Assembly: GCA_903897855.1 (NCBI GenBank)
Contig: CAIUDH010000043.1
Location: forward strand, 1-54,462
DNA from: an uncultured Bacteroidota bacterium
GTDB lineage: Bacteria; Bacteroidota; Bacteroidia; UKL13-3
Direction: 5' to 3'
DNA: 54,462 nt
This document shows, piece after piece, positions 7,932 to 16,917 of the stretch (within the stretch, counting starts at the first letter, position 1; the number at the start of each line of letters is the position of its first letter). Below the pieces are notes generated by a model. The model had not been told where the DNA came from. It worked only from the letters and a program-made list of their open reading frames with translations, and searched no databases. The position numbers and the translations under genes were made by a program.

Positions 7932-10610
7932 TTATCCGTCATAGTTTTCAATACTTTCCGGTTCATGGCTTTTTGCATTAATCGACCTGGTTTCATTCAC
8001 AATTACTTTACCTGAAGCGTCGGGAATGAGGAAATAATATTTCTCAATGTCGGGCAACACAATGCCGTCGGGTGCTGCGAAGATGGGTACGATATTGTTT
8101 TCTTTACAGAATCGAATAATCTCTTTCCTGTTTACATTACCAAATTGTCCCCCTTCGTCGATATAAATCACAATTTTATTTTCCTCTTGATCCACCACCA
8201 TCCATTTAATTAAAGTAAGGAAAATAAACAGTTTGATCATTCGATCGGTACCATCACTTTCAATTTGCTTGCTTATATCAACTCTTTCTTTTTTACCTCC
8301 TTTTTGTATTTCTACAATAAGTTCAAACATTTCTTTAAATTCTACTTTACGCGAATACTTTAAGTAGCGATCTAAAATCTGTATGTTGTCGGGCTTATTG
8401 AAATTGAGTAGGAGCAAGTCTTTCGGAATGGCTTGAATACTTCCTATTTTTTTAAGGTCGTTTATCAATCGCTCATTTTCGGCCACCGTAATTGAAATTT
8501 TTTCAATATTGGAAACCGTATAATTGGAGAGATGGGTATTAAAACGCTTCACGAACTCTTTGAAATCATTAAATTTATTTAAGAGTTCGAGGGTAGGAAT
8601 GGAGAAGTCGTTGGCCACCGATTGAAGTAAGGTATCAATGGCTTGTTCTTTATCTTTGAGTGTAGCAATTTCATCATCGATGAATTTAATAAACTCGCGC
8701 TCACTGGCAATATTATTATCCAGTTTTAATTTCAAGTTCATGAAAGCCTCGTCTTTGGTTACTTTCAGGTCGTTCTTGTCGCGGTTTTCGTTTTTTAGTT
8801 TACGGTAAACGGCATCAATCTTATCGTCACCAAATTTGTGAACTACCGGACTTAAATTCTCATCACGGAGTTCATTATGCCACACGATAAAGTCGCGTTT
8901 TCGATTGGTTAGTTCGATTCTTTGTTCACTTCGCTTATTAATGAGCTGTTCAAGGTCGGCCGTTTCCTTACGCATTTTGGCTAATTTTTTCTCGCTCTCA
9001 GGAATCAATTTATTGGTAAGAATAACAATCTCCTCATTCAGTGCATCCATCTGCCTCTGCAGGTTTTGCTGGTTGCCTATTTTGTCTTTCTTTTTGTTGA
9101 TGGCCGTCATCTTGACGTCGATTTCCACTAATTGTTTTTCGTAGCTTTCTTTCTCAAGCATCACTTTGAGTAATTCTTGTGAATCGAAAAGTTTCGATTG
9201 AAGGGAGGCCAGCTGCTTGGTGAATTTTTCAACACTTTCAACAGTCTCCTTCTTCAGTTCGCGGATGTCAATCTGGCCGTCGAATATTTTGAGTAAATCA
9301 TCTGCTTTGTTAATGATTTTCTGAATGCGTTCTTTGGGTAAACGCAACACTTCTTTACTTAAAACACTATTCACTAAGGTTTTAATATTATCGTCGACCG
9401 CAATATTATTGATGAGTAAGTTGTCGTAATTCTCCACGTCTTTTTGAGTGGCTTCCATTTTCTCTTGCAACTCGCGTATTTCGTCCATCACATCCTGGCT
9501 GGTGAATTTTTGACGGGCAACGGTTTGTAGACGAAACTCTATGTCGGCACGCGGTGTAGAAAGATTAATGAGTTGTTCATTCAAAAAATCAACCGGCTCA
9601 TAGCTGCTTATTTCTTTAAATTCATTATAGGTGAATTCGAAAACTTCGGTCTTGTTTTTGAGCTCACTTTTCTGAGAACCGATATGGATGAGGAGTTTGT
9701 CTTTCTCTGGATTTAGTTCTTCATTAATTTTGTCGTGGAGTGCGTTAATTTCTTTCTCTAAGTTGCTCGTTTGATCGTCTAAAATTTCGATATCACGATT
9801 GTGCTTTTCGAGAAACTCAAAATACAGTTCACCGGTTTTATTGTATTTTTCCTGATATTTTTCGAAGACTGTTTTAAAGGTACTGAAATCATTTTTTATC
9901 GAAGAAATCTTGTCAATCTGACTTTTAAGTTTATCTAATTCCAATAAGTTGTATTTATCCCGTTCGCTAAAACTTACGTTGTCACTCTCTCGGTTATCAG
10001 CGATAATCAACGAATCTTTTAACGTGTCGCTTTTGATGAGCTTCGGGTTAAATAAATTCATATATATTTTCGTGAAACTGTTGCTCAACCCCCTCGATTT
10101 GATAGTGTCTTTGAGCCATACTACTCCTTGCGAATTCATATCTCGCTGATATACCAATTGAAATACCTCTTCCCGGGTTTGCAACAACGAATATTTAATT
10201 CCTTGTGCCTCGAGGCTTTCTAAAAAAGCATCAAAATCAATAATTGTTTCTCTCGTTTTAGTCGTTTTTATAAAAAGTTCATCCTTATAAGCGCTGTTTA
10301 CTTTATAATATTCTAACTGTTTGTCGGGCGTACGGCGCAGTACAATACAATAGTCCCCTTTCTTACAAATTGAAAAAATGATATAGCTTTTATTATGTGA
10401 AGGGAAGTAGAAATGAATGGAAGTTTGGAAACTTCGGTCGCCACTAAACTGCATTTTGTTCCCATCAATTATAAACAGAAAATTTAATGCATTGATGATG
10501 GAACTTTTACCCACATTATTAGGGCCCACTAACTGCAGTGAATCAACATCTAAATTAAGCACTGCTTTACTGTAAGAGGCAGAATTTATTAATATAATTT
10601 TGTTTAACAT
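7932..10610 (-). CDS. SMC/MukB-like ATPase (MksB/JetC-type)
   Basis: An 892-residue SMC-like ATPase. Walker A is GPNNVGKSS at residues 29-37 and the D-loop-containing Walker B is VIYIDEGGQ at about 814-821. Between them run two long coiled coils (about 220-480 and 490-700) around a short central hinge-like part. The C-motif region reads SDGTDRM at 785-791 instead of the usual SGGE/SGGQ. The protein is near the short end for MksB/JetC. Such complexes extrude or compact DNA; Wadjet versions detect circular plasmids and need JetD, which is absent here. Downstream are the MksF- and MksE-like genes; upstream is a 219-bp gap without a recognisable promoter. Confidence 0.78.
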   Translation of the reverse strand: MLNKIILINSASYSKAVLNLDVDSLQLVGPNNVGKSSIINALNFLFIIDGNKMQFSGDRSFQTSIHFYFPSHNKSYIIFSICKKGDYCIVLRRTPDKQLEYYKVNSAYKDELFIKTTKTRETIIDFDAFLESLEAQGIKYSLLQTREEVFQLVYQRDMNSQGVVWLKDTIKSRGLSNSFTKIYMNLFNPKLIKSDTLKDSLIIADNRESDNVSFSERDKYNLLELDKLKSQIDKISSIKNDFSTFKTVFEKYQEKYNKTGELYFEFLEKHNRDIEILDDQTSNLEKEINALHDKINEELNPEKDKLLIHIGSQKSELKNKTEVFEFTYNEFKEISSYEPVDFLNEQLINLSTPRADIEFRLQTVARQKFTSQDVMDEIRELQEKMEATQKDVENYDNLLINNIAVDDNIKTLVNSVLSKEVLRLPKERIQKIINKADDLLKIFDGQIDIRELKKETVESVEKFTKQLASLQSKLFDSQELLKVMLEKESYEKQLVEIDVKMTAINKKKDKIGNQQNLQRQMDALNEEIVILTNKLIPESEKKLAKMRKETADLEQLINKRSEQRIELTNRKRDFIVWHNELRDENLSPVVHKFGDDKIDAVYRKLKNENRDKNDLKVTKDEAFMNLKLKLDNNIASEREFIKFIDDEIATLKDKEQAIDTLLQSVANDFSIPTLELLNKFNDFKEFVKRFNTHLSNYTVSNIEKISITVAENERLINDLKKIGSIQAIPKDLLLLNFNKPDNIQILDRYLKYSRKVEFKEMFELIVEIQKGGKKERVDISKQIESDGTDRMIKLFIFLTLIKWMVVDQEENKIVIYIDEGGQFGNVNRKEIIRFCKENNIVPIFAAPDGIVLPDIEKYYFLIPDASGKVIVNETRSINAKSHEPESIENYDG

Positions 10611-10829
10611 TTTTTTGCGTGTGAGTCGTAAATCGTACTATTTAAACTATGAATCGTTCTATCCTCGGTTTTGGTAAAAATCCAATGAGCCATTAACCAT
10701 CGTCCGTTGTTCAGTTCCTACTCCATTTTAGCCTACAAACGTAACCATAAATAGCCCTTTTAAAAAGCGATGTGTTTTGTTTGTTGAAAAGATGTGAATA
10801 GCTTTAAAAGCCTTTCTGCGTATAGGTTT

Positions 10830-11543
10830 TTAATGTGAATAAAACCATTCCAGCAGCTGAAAAAGTGCGCCTGCCATAAAAAAGCTATCGAAGCGGTCGA
10901 TTACACCTCCGTGGCCAGGGATTAGAGTGCTATAGTTTTTTACCCCACAAATACGCTTATACCACGAGGCCAAAAGATCGCCGGCCAAGGCTGCGGCTAC
11001 AATAAATGTTACTTGTGTGAGCGTCTTTAAGGGCTCATTAAATTTATAAATAACAAAACCCGCAATCAAGGCTGCTACGAAACCTCCCCAAAAACCTTCC
11101 CAGGTTTTCATGGGGCTGATTTTAGGAATCATTTTTCGGCTCCCCAACGTTTCTCCAACCAATTGGCTAAAAGCATCAAAATGAATGACAATGAAAAAAG
11201 TGAACAAGGTGGTCTCTGGAGGTGTGTTTTTAATGAAATGAGCGAACGCATATAAGATTGCTCCACTCACCATTAATGCAATATAAGGTCGTTTTTCGGC
11301 ATGCTCAGCGGCCACAAGTATTTCTCGTAAGGCAACAAAAATTAAAAAAGCAGTGATGATATAAAGCAAAATGGGCACGAATGCGATACTCACATAGAGT
11401 AGCGTTGTTATTACGATATAGGCGAATAACTTCGTGTTTCTTTCTTTGGATTTTTCTTTGCTAGACTTTCTATTAAGCTTTGCAAAAGTAATTGTTCCTA
11501 TGAGCAGGGTGATAACAGAAACGATGATTATTTCAAAAAACAT
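10830..11543 (-). CDS. cdsA: Phosphatidate cytidylyltransferase
   Basis: A 237-residue membrane enzyme with about six to seven membrane segments that makes CDP-diacylglycerol from phosphatidate and CTP. The signature SPMKTWEGFWGG near residue 141 and the C-terminal block GDLLASWYKRICGVKNYSTL plus IPGHGGVIDRFDS contain the conserved Lys, Asp and metal-binding residues. The first 50 residues are shorter than in E. coli CdsA. The gene lies 38 bp after the CDP-alcohol phosphatidyltransferase, in the same direction, so both use and make CDP-lipids in one operon. The 219-bp gap to the SMC operon (10611-10829) shows no gene. Confidence 0.92.
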   Translation of the reverse strand: MFFEIIIVSVITLLIGTITFAKLNRKSSKEKSKERNTKLFAYIVITTLLYVSIAFVPILLYIITAFLIFVALREILVAAEHAEKRPYIALMVSGAILYAFAHFIKNTPPETTLFTFFIVIHFDAFSQLVGETLGSRKMIPKISPMKTWEGFWGGFVAALIAGFVIYKFNEPLKTLTQVTFIVAAALAGDLLASWYKRICGVKNYSTLIPGHGGVIDRFDSFFMAGALFQLLEWFYSH

Positions 11544-11581
11544 AGGTTATGGTTTATATTAATTATGGTTTGCAAAATACA

Positions 11582-12160
11582 CTATCGCCATAGATCTAAC
11601 CTATTTTTTACGACCCAAAACAAACTTTTTAGGTCGTGATCCGGTTTCTTTAGGATGAAAATCAAAATTATTTCTTCCACATAGGAATAATAGCCAATAA
11701 TCATAGCCAAATAAAACAGATAGACGTTAAAACCCAATAAGAACCATGAAATCAGAAAAAATCCATGCACATAGCCCGTAATTTTCGAGCTATGTAGATG
11801 CATGCCAATGAGACGTTTAAATTTAAAGAGCATCATTATGACCCCCAAAAAGTACAAACCAAATAATATGATGAACCATGGGTAGTAAGCCATAAAGTCG
11901 GCTCGACAAAGGAGTAGAACCCCGGTGATGGCAGCGATATAATTACATAAATCGCCCCATGAGTCGAGCTTGGAGCCAAATTCGCTCACGCTTTTATAGT
12001 GTCTTGCCAAAAAGCCATCGGCGATATCAGACACTAAACTGAACAAAAACAACCAGGCGAAAATAGGACGTTTCTCGAAGTAGGCGGTATAGAGCAAAAC
12101 CGGGAAAATTGCCAAGCGTGAAGCACTTAGAGCATTCGGAAGTGTTAAATATTTTTTCAA
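11582..12160 (-). CDS. CDP-alcohol phosphatidyltransferase
   Basis: A 192-residue membrane protein with the family motif DxxDGxxARx(n)GxxxDxxxD, read here as DIADGFLARHY and GSKLDSWGD (residues about 44-70). The enzyme transfers a phosphatidyl group from CDP-diacylglycerol to an alcohol (serine, glycerol-3-phosphate, inositol phosphate or another). The alcohol cannot be told. The start is TTG at 12160: the frame upstream reaches a TGA within three codons and no ATG precedes the conserved N-terminus KKYLTLPNALSASRL. It reads into cdsA and diverges from the SEC59/DGK1-like gene with a 47-bp gap. Confidence 0.87.
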   Translation of the reverse strand: MKKYLTLPNALSASRLAIFPVLLYTAYFEKRPIFAWLFLFSLVSDIADGFLARHYKSVSEFGSKLDSWGDLCNYIAAITGVLLLCRADFMAYYPWFIILFGLYFLGVIMMLFKFKRLIGMHLHSSKITGYVHGFFLISWFLLGFNVYLFYLAMIIGYYSYVEEIILIFILKKPDHDLKSLFWVVKNRLDLWR

Positions 12161-12207
12161 ATCTGTTCAGAACAATTAACTTGCAAGATAAAATTAAATT
12201 TTTATCT

Positions 12208-12894
12208 ATGCTTTTAGAAATAAATATAACCCATGAAATTCTTCTTGCCTTGGGTTTTACTGCAGCATTTGGACTCATGTTTTTTTTTAGCGAACTCATT
12301 TACACCAAATTAAAAGTGGATGTAGAAATGACCCGAAAGTTTATTCATGTCACCTGTGGCAGCATTGCCATGCTTATCCCTTTTTTAAAACCGCAGGTAT
12401 TCACCATGATTTCTTTAGGCGTTTTATTTTCACTACTCACCTTCTATATGATGCGGAAAGGGCTGCTACCCTCTGTGAATGCTGTGAAAAGGCATACTAT
12501 CGGAAGTATACTTTACCCTTTAGGCATCATCTGCTGTGCTCTTTGCGGATTGAGAGACGACTATCGCGTATACTTTTTCATACCTCTAAGCACGCTTGTG
12601 TTTAGCGATACCGTGGCAGCATTGGTGGGAATAAATTATCCCTTAAAGAAATTTACAGTGAAGGGTTTTAGTAAGAGTGTTGGTGGCAGTTTAGGTTTTT
12701 TCACTTCTGCAATTATACTTTGCTTTTGTTTCCTTTGCTATTTTAACCCAGGCTTAAGTAGCATGCAACTGTTCGTATACTCTCTTCAGTTTGGTTTAGG
12801 AACTGCCTTTGTCGAGATGATCAGTGTTGATGGGTGGGATGATATTACAGTGCCAGTATCGAGCTACCTGATTCTATTGATGCTGGGTGTTTAA
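12208..12894 (+). CDS. SEC59/DGK1/VTE5-family CTP-dependent lipid kinase
   Basis: A 228-residue polytopic membrane protein. MTRKFIHVTCGSIAMLIPF near residue 39, KRHTIGSILYPLGI, and VFSDTVAALVGINYPLKKF followed by GFSKSVGGSLGFF match the dolichol kinase / diacylglycerol kinase / phytol kinase group, which phosphorylates lipid alcohols with CTP. The closing FVEMISVDGWDDITVPV carries the conserved acidic residues. ATG at 12208 is chosen over a TTG at 12109, which would overlap the divergent gene. Its position beside two CDP-lipid enzymes suggests lipid salvage or an unusual phospholipid, but the substrate is unknown. Confidence 0.8.
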   Translation: MLLEINITHEILLALGFTAAFGLMFFFSELIYTKLKVDVEMTRKFIHVTCGSIAMLIPFLKPQVFTMISLGVLFSLLTFYMMRKGLLPSVNAVKRHTIGSILYPLGIICCALCGLRDDYRVYFFIPLSTLVFSDTVAALVGINYPLKKFTVKGFSKSVGGSLGFFTSAIILCFCFLCYFNPGLSSMQLFVYSLQFGLGTAFVEMISVDGWDDITVPVSSYLILLMLGV

Positions 12895-12955
12895 TAGGGC
12901 AGGATTTCGCGGCTGCAGCCATGCATCAATCAGGGGCGTTTTAGTAAAGATTACG

Positions 12956-13744
12956 TTATATGATAATTTTAAAATCCTTCTCATTTTTAATTTTACCCAA
13001 GAAGATATCGACATAATGTGATTCCTTTTCCTTGGTATTGTAAAAGATTAAAGGCGATTCCTGAATCTCATTTTTTAGCGTGAATAATTGAGAACCGAAA
13101 TTGTCGAGTAAAATAAGTTTTTGTTTCTGAAGTGGCCATGCTATAATATTTTCGTTGGCAAACATCGAATCATAAAACTCATTGTTTTGGGCTATAAATT
13201 CGTTTTGGTCTTGATAGGTAGCCGTGCTATACTGAATCATTCTTTGTTGCAATAAAGCCATAATACTTCTGAGGTTCTTTGCAGCCATGAAAGTATAAAA
13301 CTGTTTGTAAAATGAGACCACCTGATTATATACTTCATCTTTGCCTAAGGGTTGCAAAATGCTGTGCCAAGTATCATTTTTAAAGAAAGTATCAGTATTT
13401 TCAAATGCAATAGCATGGATGAGTGTGAGCGGGGGCGTGGTTTCTTTAGGTGTAAAATCGGGGGCTATGAATTGGGCCAAATTAATTCGAGTTTCTCTTT
13501 CCTTTTGGTGTTCTCTTTCAAAGACGATGACCTTAAGGCGCGCGAGTTTGGAAACTGTTTTTTCATTCCGTAATGGGAGTAAGGTAATGTCAACCTTATT
13601 GATGCCGAATAAAATGAGATGGTTAATCGGAATTTCATAATCTACATTGAACCCTTCCGTTTCAATAATAGTAATGATATCATTGACGCGTAGCTGGTAG
13701 TTGCATTTTGACGCCGTTATTTGTAGTGTAAATAATTTGCTCAT
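12956..13744 (-). CDS. Unknown protein paired with the 524-residue cargo candidate
   Basis: A 262-residue protein, last gene of the T6SS operon. The first 100 residues look like a beta-sandwich (SKCNYQLRVNDI, then EIPINHLILFGINKVDITLLP), a layout seen in small proteins near T6SS cargo in other bacteria. The rest is mixed alpha/beta. There is no signal peptide or membrane segment, so it stays in the cytoplasm. Its ATG overlaps the stop of the gene before it in a TGATG, which indicates coupled translation. That coupling makes an immunity or chaperone role for the 524-residue protein the first guess, unproved. Confidence 0.6.
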   Translation of the reverse strand: MSKLFTLQITASKCNYQLRVNDIITIIETEGFNVDYEIPINHLILFGINKVDITLLPLRNEKTVSKLARLKVIVFEREHQKERETRINLAQFIAPDFTPKETTPPLTLIHAIAFENTDTFFKNDTWHSILQPLGKDEVYNQVVSFYKQFYTFMAAKNLRSIMALLQQRMIQYSTATYQDQNEFIAQNNEFYDSMFANENIIAWPLQKQKLILLDNFGSQLFTLKNEIQESPLIFYNTKEKESHYVDIFLGKIKNEKDFKIII

Positions 13745-15318
13745 CAGCTTAGGTCGAATGGATGTTCGTAAAGTTTTTTACTATCAATTCCAAAAAGAAA
13801 TATTTTATTCTCGTTTGGCTTCTCCTCTTCTTCATCACTATCCTCATTAGCCTCTTCATCAATCTCGGCTCCCGGAAGCGTTTTTTTGTTGCTCATGCTA
13901 ATACCTAAACTTGCTTTCGCAACCAAAAATACCTGTAATCCAGAAAATTCTATTTCGAAGGGGATATTGCTTCTGTCGGTGGCTTCCGCTTTAAAAGAAA
14001 TGCCCGATTCAGCTGCGATGGAAGCCTCTGCATCGACATCAAAAATTAATAAATATTTGCCTTTTGCTTTTACTAATATCGCCTCTACACTGATAGGCAA
14101 TTTGCCTTCTATCGATCCTTTAGGCGAATACTTCATCTCTATTTCGCGCTCTATTTCAATGGCAACATTGCCTGAAACTTCACCACCAATTTTCAGTATC
14201 AAGTTAAAGGCTTCTATATTTGCCCAACTTAGCACTTTATTAATAACGCCTGCCGGTGTGGCTTTAAAAAAGGTCTGAACCAAGTCGATCTCCACTTTGG
14301 CCCCCAGAAACGGTGCAAAGCCAAGCGATAGTTCGCCTTTATACTTACAAAGAGGGCCGTCTTCTTTCCATTTTCCTTTTAGCGCTAAGGCAATACTGGG
14401 CCATTTGATTGCTATTTTAGATTTTTTTGTTTTGATGCTATGGCCTTTGTAAACCACCATTCCAGTGCCCGGCACCTCACTTTGTTCATCAAGGGCTGAA
14501 ATTAATTTTCCGAAATTCTCTTTAAATCTATAAAAGCTTTCGACTTGCATGATGAGTGACTTGAAATTTTTTTCAATTGAATATTCAGATCCATCATGTT
14601 TAAACGAGCCTTTTATGGTTATGGCTTGGTGTGTTTTTGAGCTTCTCGATTTCTCATGCTCAAGTGTTTCAGTAGAATTAGATAATGTTTTTGATGACGA
14701 TTCTATTTCGGTATTGAAATTTATGCTCAGTGAAACTTCAAGCTCAGTGTCTGGGAATACCTCAATACGTGATCTGGCTTTCTTTTCGTGGGTATTGGCA
14801 TTCACGTAGTATTTCAAGGGGCTGCATTTCCATGGAAAATTAAGAATGACGAGAGACGAGTAGGCTTTAAATATTAATTCTGAGCTGGTTCGTGTGTCAA
14901 ATTTCTCCGTGAAAGAAAAGGTAGCATTTTCATGGGTTGGGCAAGGGCCCGAAACTCCATCTAGGACGCAGTGCATGGTGGCGGGCTTCATTAAACTTCC
15001 AGCCACAACCTGTATTACTTTCACCACGTTTTTAGAGCTTGCAACCACGGAGTTACCTCCTCTTTTGGTAACGGTCATGCTCGTAAATTTGCACGGGATA
15101 CCTTGTGGTTGCGGTGTTTTTTTGGAAGGTGTCTCAGGCGTATTGTTTTGTTGGGCATAAGGACAAGCGGCTACCGAGTTTGTAACTTTCTTGCCTTTTC
15201 TTGCTTTGGGCTTCTTGCTTTGTTGATGGTCTTTAAGCGCTTTTTTGCGCATCTCTTTTCCCTGAGGTGCACTTCCTATATCGCTTAATACATGAAAATA
15301 GTTACTGCTTTGTGGCAT
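13744..15318 (-). CDS. Large unknown protein, putative T6SS cargo
   Basis: A 524-residue protein without signal peptide. The N-terminus is Lys-rich (about 20-50) and holds four Cys in short contexts (AACPYAQ, GIPCKFTSMTV, MHCVLDG, GPCPTHE) within the first 130 residues. The rest is beta-rich and repetitive in style (charged, alternating strands such as EIEREIEMKY), with an acidic stretch near 490-510. I recognise no catalytic motif. It follows a small adaptor-like gene (17-bp overlap) and is coupled to the 262-residue gene after it. Position behind a DUF4123 chaperone and adaptor suggests a spike-delivered effector. Confidence 0.6.
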   Translation of the reverse strand: MPQSSNYFHVLSDIGSAPQGKEMRKKALKDHQQSKKPKARKGKKVTNSVAACPYAQQNNTPETPSKKTPQPQGIPCKFTSMTVTKRGGNSVVASSKNVVKVIQVVAGSLMKPATMHCVLDGVSGPCPTHENATFSFTEKFDTRTSSELIFKAYSSLVILNFPWKCSPLKYYVNANTHEKKARSRIEVFPDTELEVSLSINFNTEIESSSKTLSNSTETLEHEKSRSSKTHQAITIKGSFKHDGSEYSIEKNFKSLIMQVESFYRFKENFGKLISALDEQSEVPGTGMVVYKGHSIKTKKSKIAIKWPSIALALKGKWKEDGPLCKYKGELSLGFAPFLGAKVEIDLVQTFFKATPAGVINKVLSWANIEAFNLILKIGGEVSGNVAIEIEREIEMKYSPKGSIEGKLPISVEAILVKAKGKYLLIFDVDAEASIAAESGISFKAEATDRSNIPFEIEFSGLQVFLVAKASLGISMSNKKTLPGAEIDEEANEDSDEEEEKPNENKIFLFGIDSKKLYEHPFDLS

Positions 15319-15652
15319 AGTAATTAAATTTCAAAGCATTAAATAGCAACTCGTTTTTTTCATGGGCTTCACGATCAGGCCATTTCAGAATTGAAAGTAA
15401 TTTTGGTGGAAGCGGTTCCATATTGAGTTCGATAAAAGAGCAATGCAGGTCGAGGAAAAACTCATAATCGGTTTCTAATTCGTAATGATATTTTTCACCT
15501 TTTGTAATCACATCTGAAACAAAACTTCTCAGCTCTGGCTCCTCATTTTTCTCTGGGAAATTGGTCTTTACAAACACCACCATCAAAGAAATAAAATTTT
15601 CCTTTTGTTGCCCTTCAATGGCTGCTATTTGTTTTTTGGTAACTTTTAACAT
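15302..15652 (-). CDS. Small T6SS cargo-associated protein (second copy)
   Basis: A 116-residue cytoplasmic protein. It has the same plan as the 118-residue protein at 19357: an N-terminal K/R-x-x-QI stretch, a FP turn near residue 33, a helical middle and a hydrophobic helix near 65-75. Proteins of this kind are often encoded next to VgrG, PAAR and effector genes, and are thought to help cargo loading; no function is established. It overlaps the 524-residue gene by 17 bp. An AAAGGA sequence lies 8 nt before the ATG, one of the few Shine-Dalgarno-like sites in the window. Confidence 0.62.
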   Translation of the reverse strand: MLKVTKKQIAAIEGQQKENFISLMVVFVKTNFPEKNEEPELRSFVSDVITKGEKYHYELETDYEFFLDLHCSFIELNMEPLPPKLLSILKWPDREAHEKNELLFNALKFNYYATKQ

Positions 15653-15793
15653 TGATATCCTTTAAATAACGAAGGTCGTCATTTATTACAAATTGGTATA
15701 CGTTTGCAGCTTTTTTAAATGTAATAATTCAGTAATATTTTCCGGGGTTGGCGACGAACCATGTGAATGGCCTCTCACCTCTCAGTTTAAACC

Positions 15794-16828
15794 TTAATCC
15801 AGGGGGTTAAATTTGGTTTTCTTAATCGGTTTTAAGGCTTGTTCTCTTGCCTGCTGTTCCGATTTAAGTTTAGCTTCATCCACCAGCATTTTACCTTGTT
15901 TCTCGGGATTGGCGTTGTTGGCAAGCCGTTCCATTTCGTCAACCTTACCCGTGTCGATACGGCCGTCATAAATTTCTCGTTTTACTTTACTCTCCAACGA
16001 CTTTTCACTCACATTCGGAGTGTTTATAGTGGTATTGGGTTTAACTTTGTTTACTTCACTGCCCAACTTTGCATCCAGCGACTGTTCGTTTGGGATGTTG
16101 GAGGTATTGGGTTTCACTTTGTTCACTTGCCGGTTTACTTCATTTTCTGCAAATTGTTCATCAATTTTAGGCTGAGCTGCAAAAGGATTCGGGATGTCAA
16201 TTTTACCTTTGAGCTCTCGTTGGATTGTCAAAATTTGCTGTTCAGGGGTAGGAATGATTGGGTTATAAAGCGTAGCGTTGGGTAAAGTAATGACCACACC
16301 ATCGTCGCCAACTTTTTTATTTCCGGCTACATTTTCTATAATTTTTGTTTTTAACTGACCTCCATCGAAACTGAATATAAGTAGACGGTTGGGGTCAACA
16401 TCCTCCACTATAAAACTTTGAATCGGGCCAAAGAAATCGCGTAGTTGAGTGGTGTCGCAGGTAGGTAAGAAAATTCGTAATACACGAGGGTCGTAAAAGC
16501 GAAAATAGAGCTCTTGACCTTGCTCGGTTTGCACCATGAGAAATTTACGAAAATGTTTATGAAGCTCCTCCATCGTACTTTTACTAACGATGAAAATGCC
16601 CCAGGCGTTGCCCCATCCTCTATCCATGAGCCAATTGCCAAATTCGCTGCTGTTTTTATATGGGAACAAATAAGGTGCTACCGTGGTTAGTAATTCTTCA
16701 CTTCTACCCTTGTAAAGACTCAAGAAATTGCTCTGTAATTTTTGAGCCGTATTTAGCTCTCCAAAAATACGTGCAGCATCAAGTATCGAATACGTGGGGT
16801 TGAGTTCATTGAGCGTGTCTTGCAGCAT
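15794..16828 (-). CDS. DUF4123 T6SS cargo chaperone
   Basis: A 344-residue cytoplasmic protein. The first 165 residues match DUF4123 (LNPTYSILDAARIFG at the front, the WLMDRGWGNAWGIF and LYFRFYDPRVLRIFLPTC blocks, and FFGPIQSFIVED). DUF4123 proteins (Tap-1/TEC) hold effectors and help dock them on VgrG or PAAR. The C-terminal half is Asn/Lys-rich and probably disordered, with a VNKVKPNT unit present twice. It stands first in the second cargo module, 142 bp before the small adaptor gene. Confidence 0.82.
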   Translation of the reverse strand: MLQDTLNELNPTYSILDAARIFGELNTAQKLQSNFLSLYKGRSEELLTTVAPYLFPYKNSSEFGNWLMDRGWGNAWGIFIVSKSTMEELHKHFRKFLMVQTEQGQELYFRFYDPRVLRIFLPTCDTTQLRDFFGPIQSFIVEDVDPNRLLIFSFDGGQLKTKIIENVAGNKKVGDDGVVITLPNATLYNPIIPTPEQQILTIQRELKGKIDIPNPFAAQPKIDEQFAENEVNRQVNKVKPNTSNIPNEQSLDAKLGSEVNKVKPNTTINTPNVSEKSLESKVKREIYDGRIDTGKVDEMERLANNANPEKQGKMLVDEAKLKSEQQAREQALKPIKKTKFNPLD

Positions 16829-16917
16829 GTGTATATCAATAGTTATAGGCTGTATCTTATTTCGATAGTAAATATTTTTCTTTTTATTATGATCATCAAT
16901 TTATGCCAATAACAAGA

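Noticed and set aside
6057-10829. A complete Wadjet system
   Set aside because: No frame on either side encodes a JetD-like topoisomerase/nuclease; the neighbours are a GNAT acetyltransferase and CdsA.
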